From the NCBI GenBank assembly GCA_023432305.1, contig JAEYUT010000306.1, positions 1 through 6,120 of the forward strand: a stretch of 6,120 nucleotides of DNA. Reading direction: 5' to 3'. The position numbers and the translations under genes were made by a program. This DNA is from Actinomycetes bacterium (GTDB lineage Bacteria > Actinomycetota > Actinomycetes > Actinomycetales > Microbacteriaceae). Shown one piece after another: positions 1-5,782 of this stretch. Below the pieces are notes generated by a model. The model was not told where the DNA came from, made no database searches, and worked only from the letters and a program-made list of their open reading frames with translations. The first letter of the stretch is position 1. Each line of letters begins with the position of its first letter.

Positions 1-1
1 C

Positions 2-673
2 TACCTCGAGGCGGGCCGCATCGCCGAAGGGGCGGGTGTGTCGGCGATCGCGCTGCACGCCCGCACCGCCTCCGAGTTCTACTCGGGCACGGCTGACTGG
101 TCGGCGATCGCGACGCTCAAGGAGACCGTCACGAGTGTCCCCATCCTCGGCAACGGCGACATCTGGAGCGCCCAGGACGCCCTGCGGATGGTCGCCGAAT
201 CCGGCTGCGATGGCGTCGTGGTCGGGCGAGGCTGCCTCGGGCGCCCGTGGCTCTTCGGCGACCTGGCGGCAGCCTTCATGGGCAAGGAGCTGAAGGCCGA
301 GCCGAACCTGGGCGAGGTCGCGCAGGCGTTCCGCCGCCATGCCGAGCTGCTCATCGACTTCTTCGACGGCGAGGAGGACCGCGCCTGCCGCGACATCCGC
401 AAGCACGTCGCCTGGTACTTCAAGGGCTACCCCGTCGGCGGCGAGGTGCGCTCGGGGCTTGCCCGTGTGTCGAGTCTCGCCGAGATCGACGACCTCATCG
501 GCACCCTCGACTGGTCGCTCCCGTACCCGGGTGAGGACGCCGAAGGTCAGCGCGGCCGCGCGGGGCGCCCGAAGCGCACCGCCCTGCCCGACAAGTGGCT
601 GGACTCTCGTGAGCTGCAGGAGACGCACCGTGCGCAGCTCACCGAAGGAGAAGCGGACACCACGGGTGGCTGA
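2..673 (+). CDS. dusB: tRNA-dihydrouridine synthase DusB, C-terminal part (5' end outside window)
   Basis: Flavoenzyme that reduces selected uridines of tRNA to dihydrouridine in the cytoplasm, using FMN and NAD(P)H (family knowledge). The frame is open from base 2, and 223 residues are visible. At roughly 380 residues for the usual protein, about 150 N-terminal residues, including the catalytic cysteine region, lie upstream. Visible motifs, numbered from the fragment start: ALHART with the FMN-contacting histidine at 19, followed by FYSGTADW; NGDI at 51-54; and VVGRGCLGRPW from about 73, the FMN phosphate-binding end of the TIM barrel. The C-terminal helical part follows, with RKHVAWYFKGYP and SLAEIDDLIGTLD, then a basic RGRAGRPKR stretch and the family-typical ALPDKWLD near the end. 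The GTG at base 38 is an internal valine, not a start. Its stop overlaps the start of dgt, suggesting co-transcription. Position-specific tRNA targets cannot be read from the sequence. Confidence 0.93.
   Translation, partial: YLEAGRIAEGAGVSAIALHARTASEFYSGTADWSAIATLKETVTSVPILGNGDIWSAQDALRMVAESGCDGVVVGRGCLGRPWLFGDLAAAFMGKELKAEPNLGEVAQAFRRHAELLIDFFDGEEDRACRDIRKHVAWYFKGYPVGGEVRSGLARVSSLAEIDDLIGTLDWSLPYPGEDAEGQRGRAGRPKRTALPDKWLDSRELQETHRAQLTEGEADTTGG
618..650 (+). promoter_or_regulatory. Two Shine-Dalgarno candidates for dgt inside the end of dusB
   Basis: AGGAG at 618-622 lies 7 nt before an in-frame GTG at 630. GAAGGAG at 644-650 lies 15 nt before the GTG at 666. The first has ideal spacing but would add 12 residues (RSSPKEKRTPR type) not expected in the family. 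The second is strong but rather distant. Together they leave the dgt start open between 630 and 666. Both lie within dusB, so translational coupling is likely. Confidence 0.5.
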
Positions 674-1913
674 GCAGGCGCCCGGCTACAGCGAGGCGGA
701 CGCCGAGCGGATGCTTCCGGAGGAGCATTCGACGCGCCGCAGCGACTACGCGCGCGACCGCGCCCGCGTGCTGCATTCGAGTGCGCTGCGACGTCTCGCG
801 GTCAAGACGCAGGTGCTCTCGCCCACCGCGGGCTTCGACTTCGCCCGCAACCGCCTCACTCATTCGCTCGAGGTCGCCCAGGTGGGCCGCGAGCTCGCCG
901 TCAACCTCGGGCTCGATCCGGACGTCGTCGACACGGCGTGCCTTGCGCACGACCTCGGGCACCCGCCGTACGGCCACAACGGCGAGCGGGCCCTCAACGA
1001 CTGGTCGCGCGACATCGGCGGCTTCGAGGGCAACGCCCAGACGCTGCGCATCCTCACCCGACTCGAGCCGAAGGTCTTCGGACCCGATGGTCGCGCCTAC
1101 GGCCTCAACCTCACACGGGCGAGCCTCGACGCGAGCTGCAAGTACCCGTGGCCCGAGTCGCAGGGCATCCCGGATCCCTCCGGGCGCAGCAAGTTCGGCT
1201 TCTACTCGGACGACACACCCGTGTTCACGTGGCTGCGTCAGGGTGCGCCCGAGCGCGTGCGCTGCATCGAAGCGCAGGCGATGGATCTCGCCGACGACAT
1301 CGGCTACTCGGTGCACGACTTCGAGGATGCGATCATCACGGGGTACCTGGATGTGCGCGCGCTCTCATCCCGGGCGAATCACGACGAGCTCGTCGACAGC
1401 ATGTTCGCCTGGATCGGCGGCGAGCACGATCACGACACCCTCATCGCGGCATTCGATCGCCTCGACAGCCTCGACGTGTGGGTGGATTCGTGGGATGGCT
1501 CGCGGCGCGACCACGCGCGACTCAAGAACCTCACCTCGCAGCTGATCGGCCGCTTCGCGGGCGACGCCGTCCGCGCCACACGCGAGGCGTTCCCGCAGCG
1601 GTCGCTTGGGCGGTTCGGCGCCGATGTCGTGGTGCCTGTCGAGACGCAGGCGGAGATCGCGGTGCTCAAGGGCATCGTCGCCGCGAACGTCATGTCCACG
1701 AACGCCCGGAAGCCCATCTACGCGCGCCAGCGCGAGGTGCTCACGGAGCTCGCGGATGCCCTGTGGGCGGATCCGTCGCAGCTGGAGATCGGGTTCGCGG
1801 CGGACTTCGCTCTGGCGTCCGACGATGCGGCGCGCAAGCGCGTGATCGTCGATCAGGTCGCCTCGCTCACGGATCCGTCGGCCAACACCTGGCACGAGCG
1901 CCTGGTGCCCTGA
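666..1913 (+). CDS. dgt: Deoxyguanosinetriphosphate triphosphohydrolase-like HD-domain protein
   Basis: Member of the dGTPase branch of the HD phosphohydrolase superfamily, which hydrolyses dNTPs (classically dGTP) to the nucleoside and triphosphate and so trims the dNTP pool. From GTG 666 it is 415 residues, the usual size of the shorter actinobacterial (type 2) form. Order of motifs: GYSEADAERMLPEEH at 7-21; RSDYARDRARVLHSSALRRL at 25-44; KTQV at 47-50; RLTHSLEVAQVGR with metal-ligand H66; AHDLGHPPYGHNGE with H95 and D96; LADDIGYSVHD with D210/D211 as the fourth ligand; and VVVPVETQAEIAVLKG from 321, the family's C-terminal signature. All HD ligands are present, so it should be active. The GTG overlaps the dusB stop by 8 bp; an in-frame GTG at 630 has a better-spaced ribosome site. 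dnaG follows 43 bp downstream, the same order as dgt-dnaG in Mycobacterium tuberculosis. The exact substrate is inferred from family only, since many homologues are not strict dGTPases. Confidence 0.93.
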   Translation: MAEQAPGYSEADAERMLPEEHSTRRSDYARDRARVLHSSALRRLAVKTQVLSPTAGFDFARNRLTHSLEVAQVGRELAVNLGLDPDVVDTACLAHDLGHPPYGHNGERALNDWSRDIGGFEGNAQTLRILTRLEPKVFGPDGRAYGLNLTRASLDASCKYPWPESQGIPDPSGRSKFGFYSDDTPVFTWLRQGAPERVRCIEAQAMDLADDIGYSVHDFEDAIITGYLDVRALSSRANHDELVDSMFAWIGGEHDHDTLIAAFDRLDSLDVWVDSWDGSRRDHARLKNLTSQLIGRFAGDAVRATREAFPQRSLGRFGADVVVPVETQAEIAVLKGIVAANVMSTNARKPIYARQREVLTELADALWADPSQLEIGFAADFALASDDAARKRVIVDQVASLTDPSANTWHERLVP

Positions 1914-1944
1914 ACGGGGCGGGCGGCAGGTCTGCCTGGCTCAC

Positions 1945-1957
1945 TAGAATCAGGGCA
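1945..1957 (+). promoter_or_regulatory. -10 element of a probable leaderless dnaG promoter
   Basis: TAGAAT at 1945-1950 matches the TANNNT actinobacterial -10 consensus. It is followed by exactly six bases (CAGGGC) and then the ATG at 1957, so the predicted transcription start coincides with the A of the start codon. There is no good Shine-Dalgarno upstream of this ATG, as expected for a leaderless message. No convincing -35 is seen around 1922-1927 (GGCGGC), which is common for such promoters. The transcription start is inferred from spacing, not observed. Confidence 0.65.
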
Positions 1958-3846
1958 TGGCCGGTCTCATTCGTCGCAGTGATATCGACGAGGTCCGGTC
2001 GCGGGTGAACATCGCCGATGTCGTCGGCGACTACGTCACCCTGAAATCCGCGGGGGTGGGCTCGCTCAAGGGGCTCTGTCCTTTCCACGAGGAGCGCAGC
2101 CCCAGCTTCCACGTGCGCCCGCAGGTGGGCTTCTACCACTGCTTCGGATGCGGTGAGGGCGGCGACGTCTTCACGTTCCTGCAGAAGATGGACCACGTCA
2201 GCTTCCAGGAGGCTGTCGAGCGCATGGCGGGGCGTGTGGGCGTGGAGCTGCACTACGAAGACGGCTCGGGCCCCGCCGCCGATCACGGCAACCGCGCGCG
2301 GCTGCTTGCGGCGAATGCGGCGGCGGAGCAGTTCTTCCGCGCGCAGCTCGCGGAGCCGGCTGCGCAGCCGGGTCGCGACTTCCTCGGCGGGCGCGGCTTC
2401 GATCAGGCCGCCGCCGATCGCTTCGGCGTGGGCTTCGCGCCGAAGTCGTTCGATGCGCTCAAGAACGCGCTCATGAAGCAGGGTTTCACGCAGGATGAGC
2501 TCGTCGCTGCGGGCCTGCTGTCGACAGGGGAGCGCGGCAACTCGTATGACCGCTTCCGCGGGCGCGTGATCTGGCCGATCCGCGACGTCACCGGTCAGAC
2601 GGTCGGCTTCGGCGCGCGCAAGCTCTTCGACGACGACCAGGGGCCCAAATACCTCAACACCCCCGAGACGCTCGTGTTCCACAAGTCCCAGGTGCTCTAC
2701 GGCCTCGATCTCGCGCGTCGCGAGATCGCCAAGGGCAAGCAGGTGGTGATCGTCGAGGGCTACACCGATGTCATGGCGTGCCATCTCGCGGGGATCACGA
2801 CGGCGGTCGCGACGTGCGGCACGGCGTTCGGCGTCGACCACATCAAGGTGGTGCGGCGGGTGCTGGGCGATGTCGACAACGCGGACGCCACCTCGACGGG
2901 CGAGGTCGTCTTCACGTTCGACCCGGATGAGGCGGGCCAGCGTGCGGCGAGCCGCGCCTTCGCGGAGGAGCAGCGCTTCGCCGCGCAGACGTTCGTGGCG
3001 GTGGCGCCCGACAACCTCGATCCCTGCGATCTGCGTCTGGCTCGCGGTGATCAGGCGGTGCGCGAGCTCATCCGCACCCGCAAGCCGATGTTCGAGTTCA
3101 TGATCCGTCGTCGCCTGGCCGGTCACGACCTGGAGACCGTCGAGGGTCGTGTCGCGGCGCTGAGGGCGGCCGCGCCCGTCGTCGCCGGCATTCGCGACCG
3201 GGCGCTCTCGATCGGCTATGTGCGCAACCTCGCGGGCTGGCTCGGCATGAACCCGGATGAGGTGGGCCGCGCGGTCGCGGCTGCCGCCAAGCGCACCGAG
3301 CGCGGCGATGCCCGGCAGGAGTCCGACCCTCGTCGGCCGCAGACCGAGCCGCCTCAGCCGCCGGCACCCCAGGAGGCGAGCCTCACCGAGCTTCCGACGG
3401 ATCCGGTGACGCGGATGGAGCGCGACGCGCTCATGGCGATCCTTCAGTACCCGCAGGCGGTGGGGGAGCCGCTCATCGCGAAGGCGACCGAGGCGCGTTT
3501 CGCGAACCAGACGCTCGCGATCGTGCGCGACGCGGTGCGCACGAATCTCGACCAGGTGACGGCGGCGAACTGGCTTCAGCGGATCTCCGAGGAGGTGCCG
3601 CCTGGGTTCGGCAAGCTCGTCATGCAGCTGGGTGTCGCCCCGCTGCCTGAGCGCAAGGAGCAGCTGCCAGCGTACTGTCGCAGCGTTGTGACGTCGCTCG
3701 TCGACCGCGACCTGCTGCGCCGCAAGAGCGAGCTGCTGGGTGCGATGCAGCGTGCGCGGGCCGACGGCGATCGCGAGCGCGAGGTCGAACTCGGGCGTCA
3801 GTCGGTCGCGCTCGAGAGCGAGCGTCGGGAGCTCCGCGGCGAGTGA
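1957..3846 (+). CDS. dnaG: DNA primase DnaG
   Basis: Synthesises the short RNA primers for lagging-strand replication, acting with the replicative helicase DnaB at the fork. Length is 629 residues, normal for actinobacteria. N-terminal CHC2 zinc finger: C41-x2-H44-x17-C62-x2-C65, in the contexts LCPFHEERSPSFH and FYHCFGCGEGGD. The RNA-polymerase-like basic motif RFRGRVIWPIRD starts at R199. The Toprim domain has the catalytic glutamate E267 in VEGYTDV and the metal-binding pair D322/D324 in FTFDPDEAG. Between them is the DNADATSTGEV insertion familiar from actinobacterial primases. A Pro/Gln/Arg-rich linker covers about residues 449-478, and the helical helicase-binding domain runs from about 479 (LPTDPVTRMERDAL) to the end. 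The start MAGLIRRSDIDEVRSR is the family-typical N-terminus and is preceded by a -10 box at leaderless spacing, so the start is well supported. All catalytic residues are present. It may also be reached by read-through from dusB-dgt, but its own promoter suggests separate control. Confidence 0.98.
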   Translation: MAGLIRRSDIDEVRSRVNIADVVGDYVTLKSAGVGSLKGLCPFHEERSPSFHVRPQVGFYHCFGCGEGGDVFTFLQKMDHVSFQEAVERMAGRVGVELHYEDGSGPAADHGNRARLLAANAAAEQFFRAQLAEPAAQPGRDFLGGRGFDQAAADRFGVGFAPKSFDALKNALMKQGFTQDELVAAGLLSTGERGNSYDRFRGRVIWPIRDVTGQTVGFGARKLFDDDQGPKYLNTPETLVFHKSQVLYGLDLARREIAKGKQVVIVEGYTDVMACHLAGITTAVATCGTAFGVDHIKVVRRVLGDVDNADATSTGEVVFTFDPDEAGQRAASRAFAEEQRFAAQTFVAVAPDNLDPCDLRLARGDQAVRELIRTRKPMFEFMIRRRLAGHDLETVEGRVAALRAAAPVVAGIRDRALSIGYVRNLAGWLGMNPDEVGRAVAAAAKRTERGDARQESDPRRPQTEPPQPPAPQEASLTELPTDPVTRMERDALMAILQYPQAVGEPLIAKATEARFANQTLAIVRDAVRTNLDQVTAANWLQRISEEVPPGFGKLVMQLGVAPLPERKEQLPAYCRSVVTSLVDRDLLRRKSELLGAMQRARADGDREREVELGRQSVALESERRELRGE

Positions 3847-3968
3847 CGCGTTCGCGCTGAAATGTTGCGTGATAAACGACGATTCTCGGCGCCCGACCAG
3901 GTTTCCACGCACGTTCGCTGCGTCTGAGCGCGCGGCCCGACGATCCTCTGCGCGCGCCCCCGAAACCT

Positions 3969-3987
3969 GAGGTTCCCCCGGAGCCTC
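3969..3987 (+). terminator. Short hairpin after dnaG, possible weak terminator
   Basis: GAGGTTCC (3969-3976) can pair with GGAGCCTC (3980-3987) over eight pairs including one U-G wobble, leaving a CCC loop. No T-run follows (the next bases are CTGTGCTAG), so it lacks the second half of a classical intrinsic terminator. Actinobacteria often use such U-poor hairpins, and it is the best candidate for ending the dnaG transcript. It also lies just upstream of the likely transporter promoter and may instead be part of its operator. Confidence 0.35.
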
Positions 3988-3990
3988 CTG

Positions 3991-3999
3991 TGCTAGACC
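3991..3999 (+). promoter_or_regulatory. Weak extended -10 candidate for the transporter operon
   Basis: TGC at 3991-3993 followed by TAGACC at 3994-3999 resembles an extended -10 (TGn plus TAnAnn) but lacks the conserved final T. No clear -35 is present; GGTTCC is at the right distance. If used, transcription would start near 4006 and leave a leader of about 67 nt. CATACC at 4004-4009 is a competing, equally poor match. Confidence 0.25.
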
Positions 4000-4016
4000 T
4001 GAACATACCTGTCGCC

Positions 4017-4044
4017 CCCCGAATAGGGGACTGCGGCATTCCCC
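4017..4044 (+). promoter_or_regulatory. Leader with two mutually exclusive G/C-run hairpins
   Basis: GGGG at 4026-4029 can pair upstream with CCCC at 4017-4020 (loop GAATA). Alternatively GGGGA at 4026-4030 can pair downstream with TCCCC at 4040-4044 (loop of nine). Only one can form at a time. Both are short (4-5 bp) and end 13 or more bases before the ribosome site, so a regulatory switch is only a possibility; homopolymer runs in GC-rich DNA give such pairs by chance. Confidence 0.2.
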
Positions 4045-4057
4045 CAGTCACAGCAGG

Positions 4058-4064
4058 AAAGAGG
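4058..4064 (+). promoter_or_regulatory. Shine-Dalgarno of the substrate-binding protein gene
   Basis: AAAGAGG lies eight bases before the ATG at 4073, in a purine-rich run starting AGGAAAGAGG at 4055-4064. This decides the start at 4073, which also places a complete lipoprotein signal peptide at the N-terminus. Confidence 0.75.
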
Positions 4065-4072
4065 TCCGGATC

Positions 4073-5692
4073 ATGTCATCCGTCTCACGGAAGTCTCGCC
4101 TTCTGGCAGCTGCAGCCCTTCCCCTCGGCGCGGCCCTCGTGCTCTCCGGGTGCACGTCGGGCTCCGGCGGATCCGGCGGCGGCGACAACCTCATCGTCGT
4201 CGGCACCACGGACAAGGTCACGACGCTCGACCCGGCCGGGTCGTACGACAACGGCTCTCTCGCGGTTCAGGTGCAGGTCTTCCCGTACCTCGTGACGACC
4301 GACTTCAACTCCTCGGAGGTCGTTCCGGACCTCGCGGAGACGGCCGAGTTCACCTCGCCGACCGAATACACGGTGACCCTCCCCGAGGGACTCACCTGGG
4401 CCAACGGCAACGAGCTGACGGCATCCGATGTCGTGTTCTCCTTCGAGCGCAACATCGCGATCGCCGACCCCAACGGAGCCTCGAGCCTGCTGTACAACCT
4501 CGAGAAGGTGGAAGCCACCGACGAGACCACCGTGGTGTTCACGCTCAAGACCGAGAACGACCAGGTCTTCCCCTTCATCCTCACGAGCTTCCCCGGTGCG
4601 ATCGTCGACGAGGAGGTGTTCTCTGCTGACGCCATCACCCCCGACGACGAGATCGTCGAGGCGAACGCGTTCGGCGGCCCGTACATCATCACCGACTACG
4701 ACTTCAACAACGTCGTGCAGTTCGAGCCGAACCCCGACTACACGGGCCTCATCGACGCGCCCGCCAATGACGGGGTGATCCTCAACTACTACGCCGACTC
4801 CTCCAACCTCAAGCTCGAGGTCGAGAAGGGGCAGATCGATGTGGCGCACCGCAGCCTCTCGGCGACCGATGTCGAGGATCTGCGCGGCAACGACGATGTC
4901 GAGGTGGTCGAGGGACCCGGCGGCGAGATCCGCTACATCGTGTTCAACTTCGACACGCAGCCCTACGGCGCCACCACTGCCGAAGCCGACCCGGCGAAGG
5001 CTCTCGCTGTGCGGCAGGCGATGGCTTCGCTCGTGGACCGTGACGCGATCGCCGAGCAGGTCTACAAGGGCACCTACACGCCGCTCTACTCCTACGTGCC
5101 TGATGGCTTCGCCGGGGCGACCCAGTCGCTCAAGGAGCTCTACGGCGACGGCAACGGGGGTCCTGATGCCGCCAAGGCCGCGGAGATCCTCACGAGCGCC
5201 GGTGTGGAGACCCCGGTGTCGCTGAGCCTGCAGTACAGCCCCGACCACTACGGGCCCTCGTCGGGTGACGAGTACGCGATGATCAAGGATCAGCTCGAGG
5301 CGGATGGCCTGTTCGCCGTGGATCTGCAGTCCACCGAGTGGGTGCAGTACTCGAAGGACCGGACAGCGGACGCATACCCCGCGTACCAGCTCGGATGGTT
5401 CCCCGACTACTCGGATGCCGACAACTACCTGGCGCCGTTCTTCCTCACGGAGAACTTCCTCGGCAACCACTTCTCGGATGCCCAGGTGGAGCAGCTCATC
5501 CTCGCCCAGGCGGTCGAGCCGGATGTCGCGAAGCGCACCGCGATGATCGAGCAGATCCAGGAGCTCGTGGCGCAGCAGCTGTCGACGCTGCCGCTGCTTC
5601 AGGGAGCGCAGGTCGCGGTGACCGGCACCGGTGTCGAGGGCGTCATCCTCGACACGTCGTTCAAGCTCCGCTTCGCACCGATCACCCGCTGA
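4073..5692 (+). CDS. ABC transporter substrate-binding lipoprotein, peptide/nickel (SBP family 5) type
   Basis: Extracytoplasmic solute receptor of a Dpp/Opp-like ABC importer, anchored to the outer face of the membrane by lipidation and handing its ligand to the permease pair. Length is 539 residues, normal for the family. Residues 1-26 form a lipoprotein signal: basic SRKSR at 5-9, an Ala/Leu-rich core, and lipobox L24-S25-G26 before C27. A Ser/Gly linker (about 28-37) precedes the folded domain, which opens with LIVVGTTDKVTTLDPAGSYD. The family signature region is at about 86-126: DLAETAEF, YTVTLPEGLTWANGNELTASDVVFSFER. The C-terminal lobe carries LGWFPDYSDADNYLAPFF from L440, a hallmark of peptide-type binding proteins, and the end shows VEQLILAQAVEPDVAKR and LSTLPLLQG. 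The mature protein is visibly rich in Asp and Glu. A permease gene follows 90 bp later, past a large stem-loop. The ligand cannot be named; oligopeptides, but also sugars or opines, are bound by family members. Confidence 0.93.
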   Translation: MSSVSRKSRLLAAAALPLGAALVLSGCTSGSGGSGGGDNLIVVGTTDKVTTLDPAGSYDNGSLAVQVQVFPYLVTTDFNSSEVVPDLAETAEFTSPTEYTVTLPEGLTWANGNELTASDVVFSFERNIAIADPNGASSLLYNLEKVEATDETTVVFTLKTENDQVFPFILTSFPGAIVDEEVFSADAITPDDEIVEANAFGGPYIITDYDFNNVVQFEPNPDYTGLIDAPANDGVILNYYADSSNLKLEVEKGQIDVAHRSLSATDVEDLRGNDDVEVVEGPGGEIRYIVFNFDTQPYGATTAEADPAKALAVRQAMASLVDRDAIAEQVYKGTYTPLYSYVPDGFAGATQSLKELYGDGNGGPDAAKAAEILTSAGVETPVSLSLQYSPDHYGPSSGDEYAMIKDQLEADGLFAVDLQSTEWVQYSKDRTADAYPAYQLGWFPDYSDADNYLAPFFLTENFLGNHFSDAQVEQLILAQAVEPDVAKRTAMIEQIQELVAQQLSTLPLLQGAQVAVTGTGVEGVILDTSFKLRFAPITR

Positions 5693-5720
5693 TCTGATCC
5701 TCCCCGCTCCGATGAGACGC

Positions 5721-5761
5721 AGCGCGAGGTGGGACCGCCCTGAGCGGTTCCGCCTCGCGCT
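5721..5761 (+). repeat. Long stem-loop (18-bp stem, 5-nt loop) between binding protein and permease genes
   Basis: The arm AGCGCGAGGTGGGACCGC (5721-5738) pairs along its whole length with GCGGTTCCGCCTCGCGCT (5744-5761). There are 16 Watson-Crick pairs and two G-U wobbles when read as + strand RNA, closing a CCTGA loop. No T-run follows; the next bases are CGGCTGAGAGACAGG. It starts 28 bp after the stop of the upstream gene and ends 21 bp before the ATG of the permease, so it fits within the intergenic RNA. By position it is either a 3' stabiliser of the binding-protein message or a partial terminator, both known ways to give excess binding protein in ABC operons. The role is inference; the pairing is directly visible. 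Confidence 0.85.
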
Positions 5762-5782
5762 CGGCTGAGAGACAGGCCCCGA

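Larger units (their letters stand above)
3847..4072 (+). other. Non-coding gap between dnaG and the ABC transporter operon
   Basis: This 226-bp stretch has no credible gene. Going downstream it holds: an inverted repeat ACGCA/TGCGT (3907-3911, 3919-3923); a GCGCGCG/CGCGCGC pair (3928-3934, 3951-3957); a dyad AACCT-G-AGGTT (3964-3974) overlapping a hairpin (3969-3987); an extended -10 candidate (3991-3999); ACCTG direct repeats at 3997 and 4007; G/C-run dyads (4017-4044); and the ribosome site of the transporter gene. Its first ~30 bases and 3871-3886 are less GC-rich than the coding neighbours. No tRNA or riboswitch core was recognised. Confidence 0.7.

Noticed and set aside
1925..1936. GGCA/TGCC hairpin between dgt and dnaG as a terminator
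   Set aside because: Only four pairs and no T-run; too weak to call, and expected by chance in this base composition.
938..2008. 356-codon + strand frame across the end of dgt and the start of dnaG
   Set aside because: Arg/Ala/Gly-rich out-of-frame translation overlapping two well-supported genes; no motif seen.
1867..3912. 681-codon open frame on the - strand opposite dnaG
   Set aside because: It mirrors a clear dnaG gene, is Arg/His/Leu-rich low-complexity translation typical of antisense frames in high-GC DNA, and has no recognisable domain.
3928..3957. GCGCGCG / CGCGCGC inverted pair in the gap after dnaG
   Set aside because: Alternating GC runs are self-complementary and frequent in this genome type; a 16-nt loop and no further support.
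3740..3970. Small + strand frame of 76 codons covering the end of dnaG and the gap
   Set aside because: Mostly within dnaG in another frame, Ser/Arg-rich, with no convincing ribosome site.
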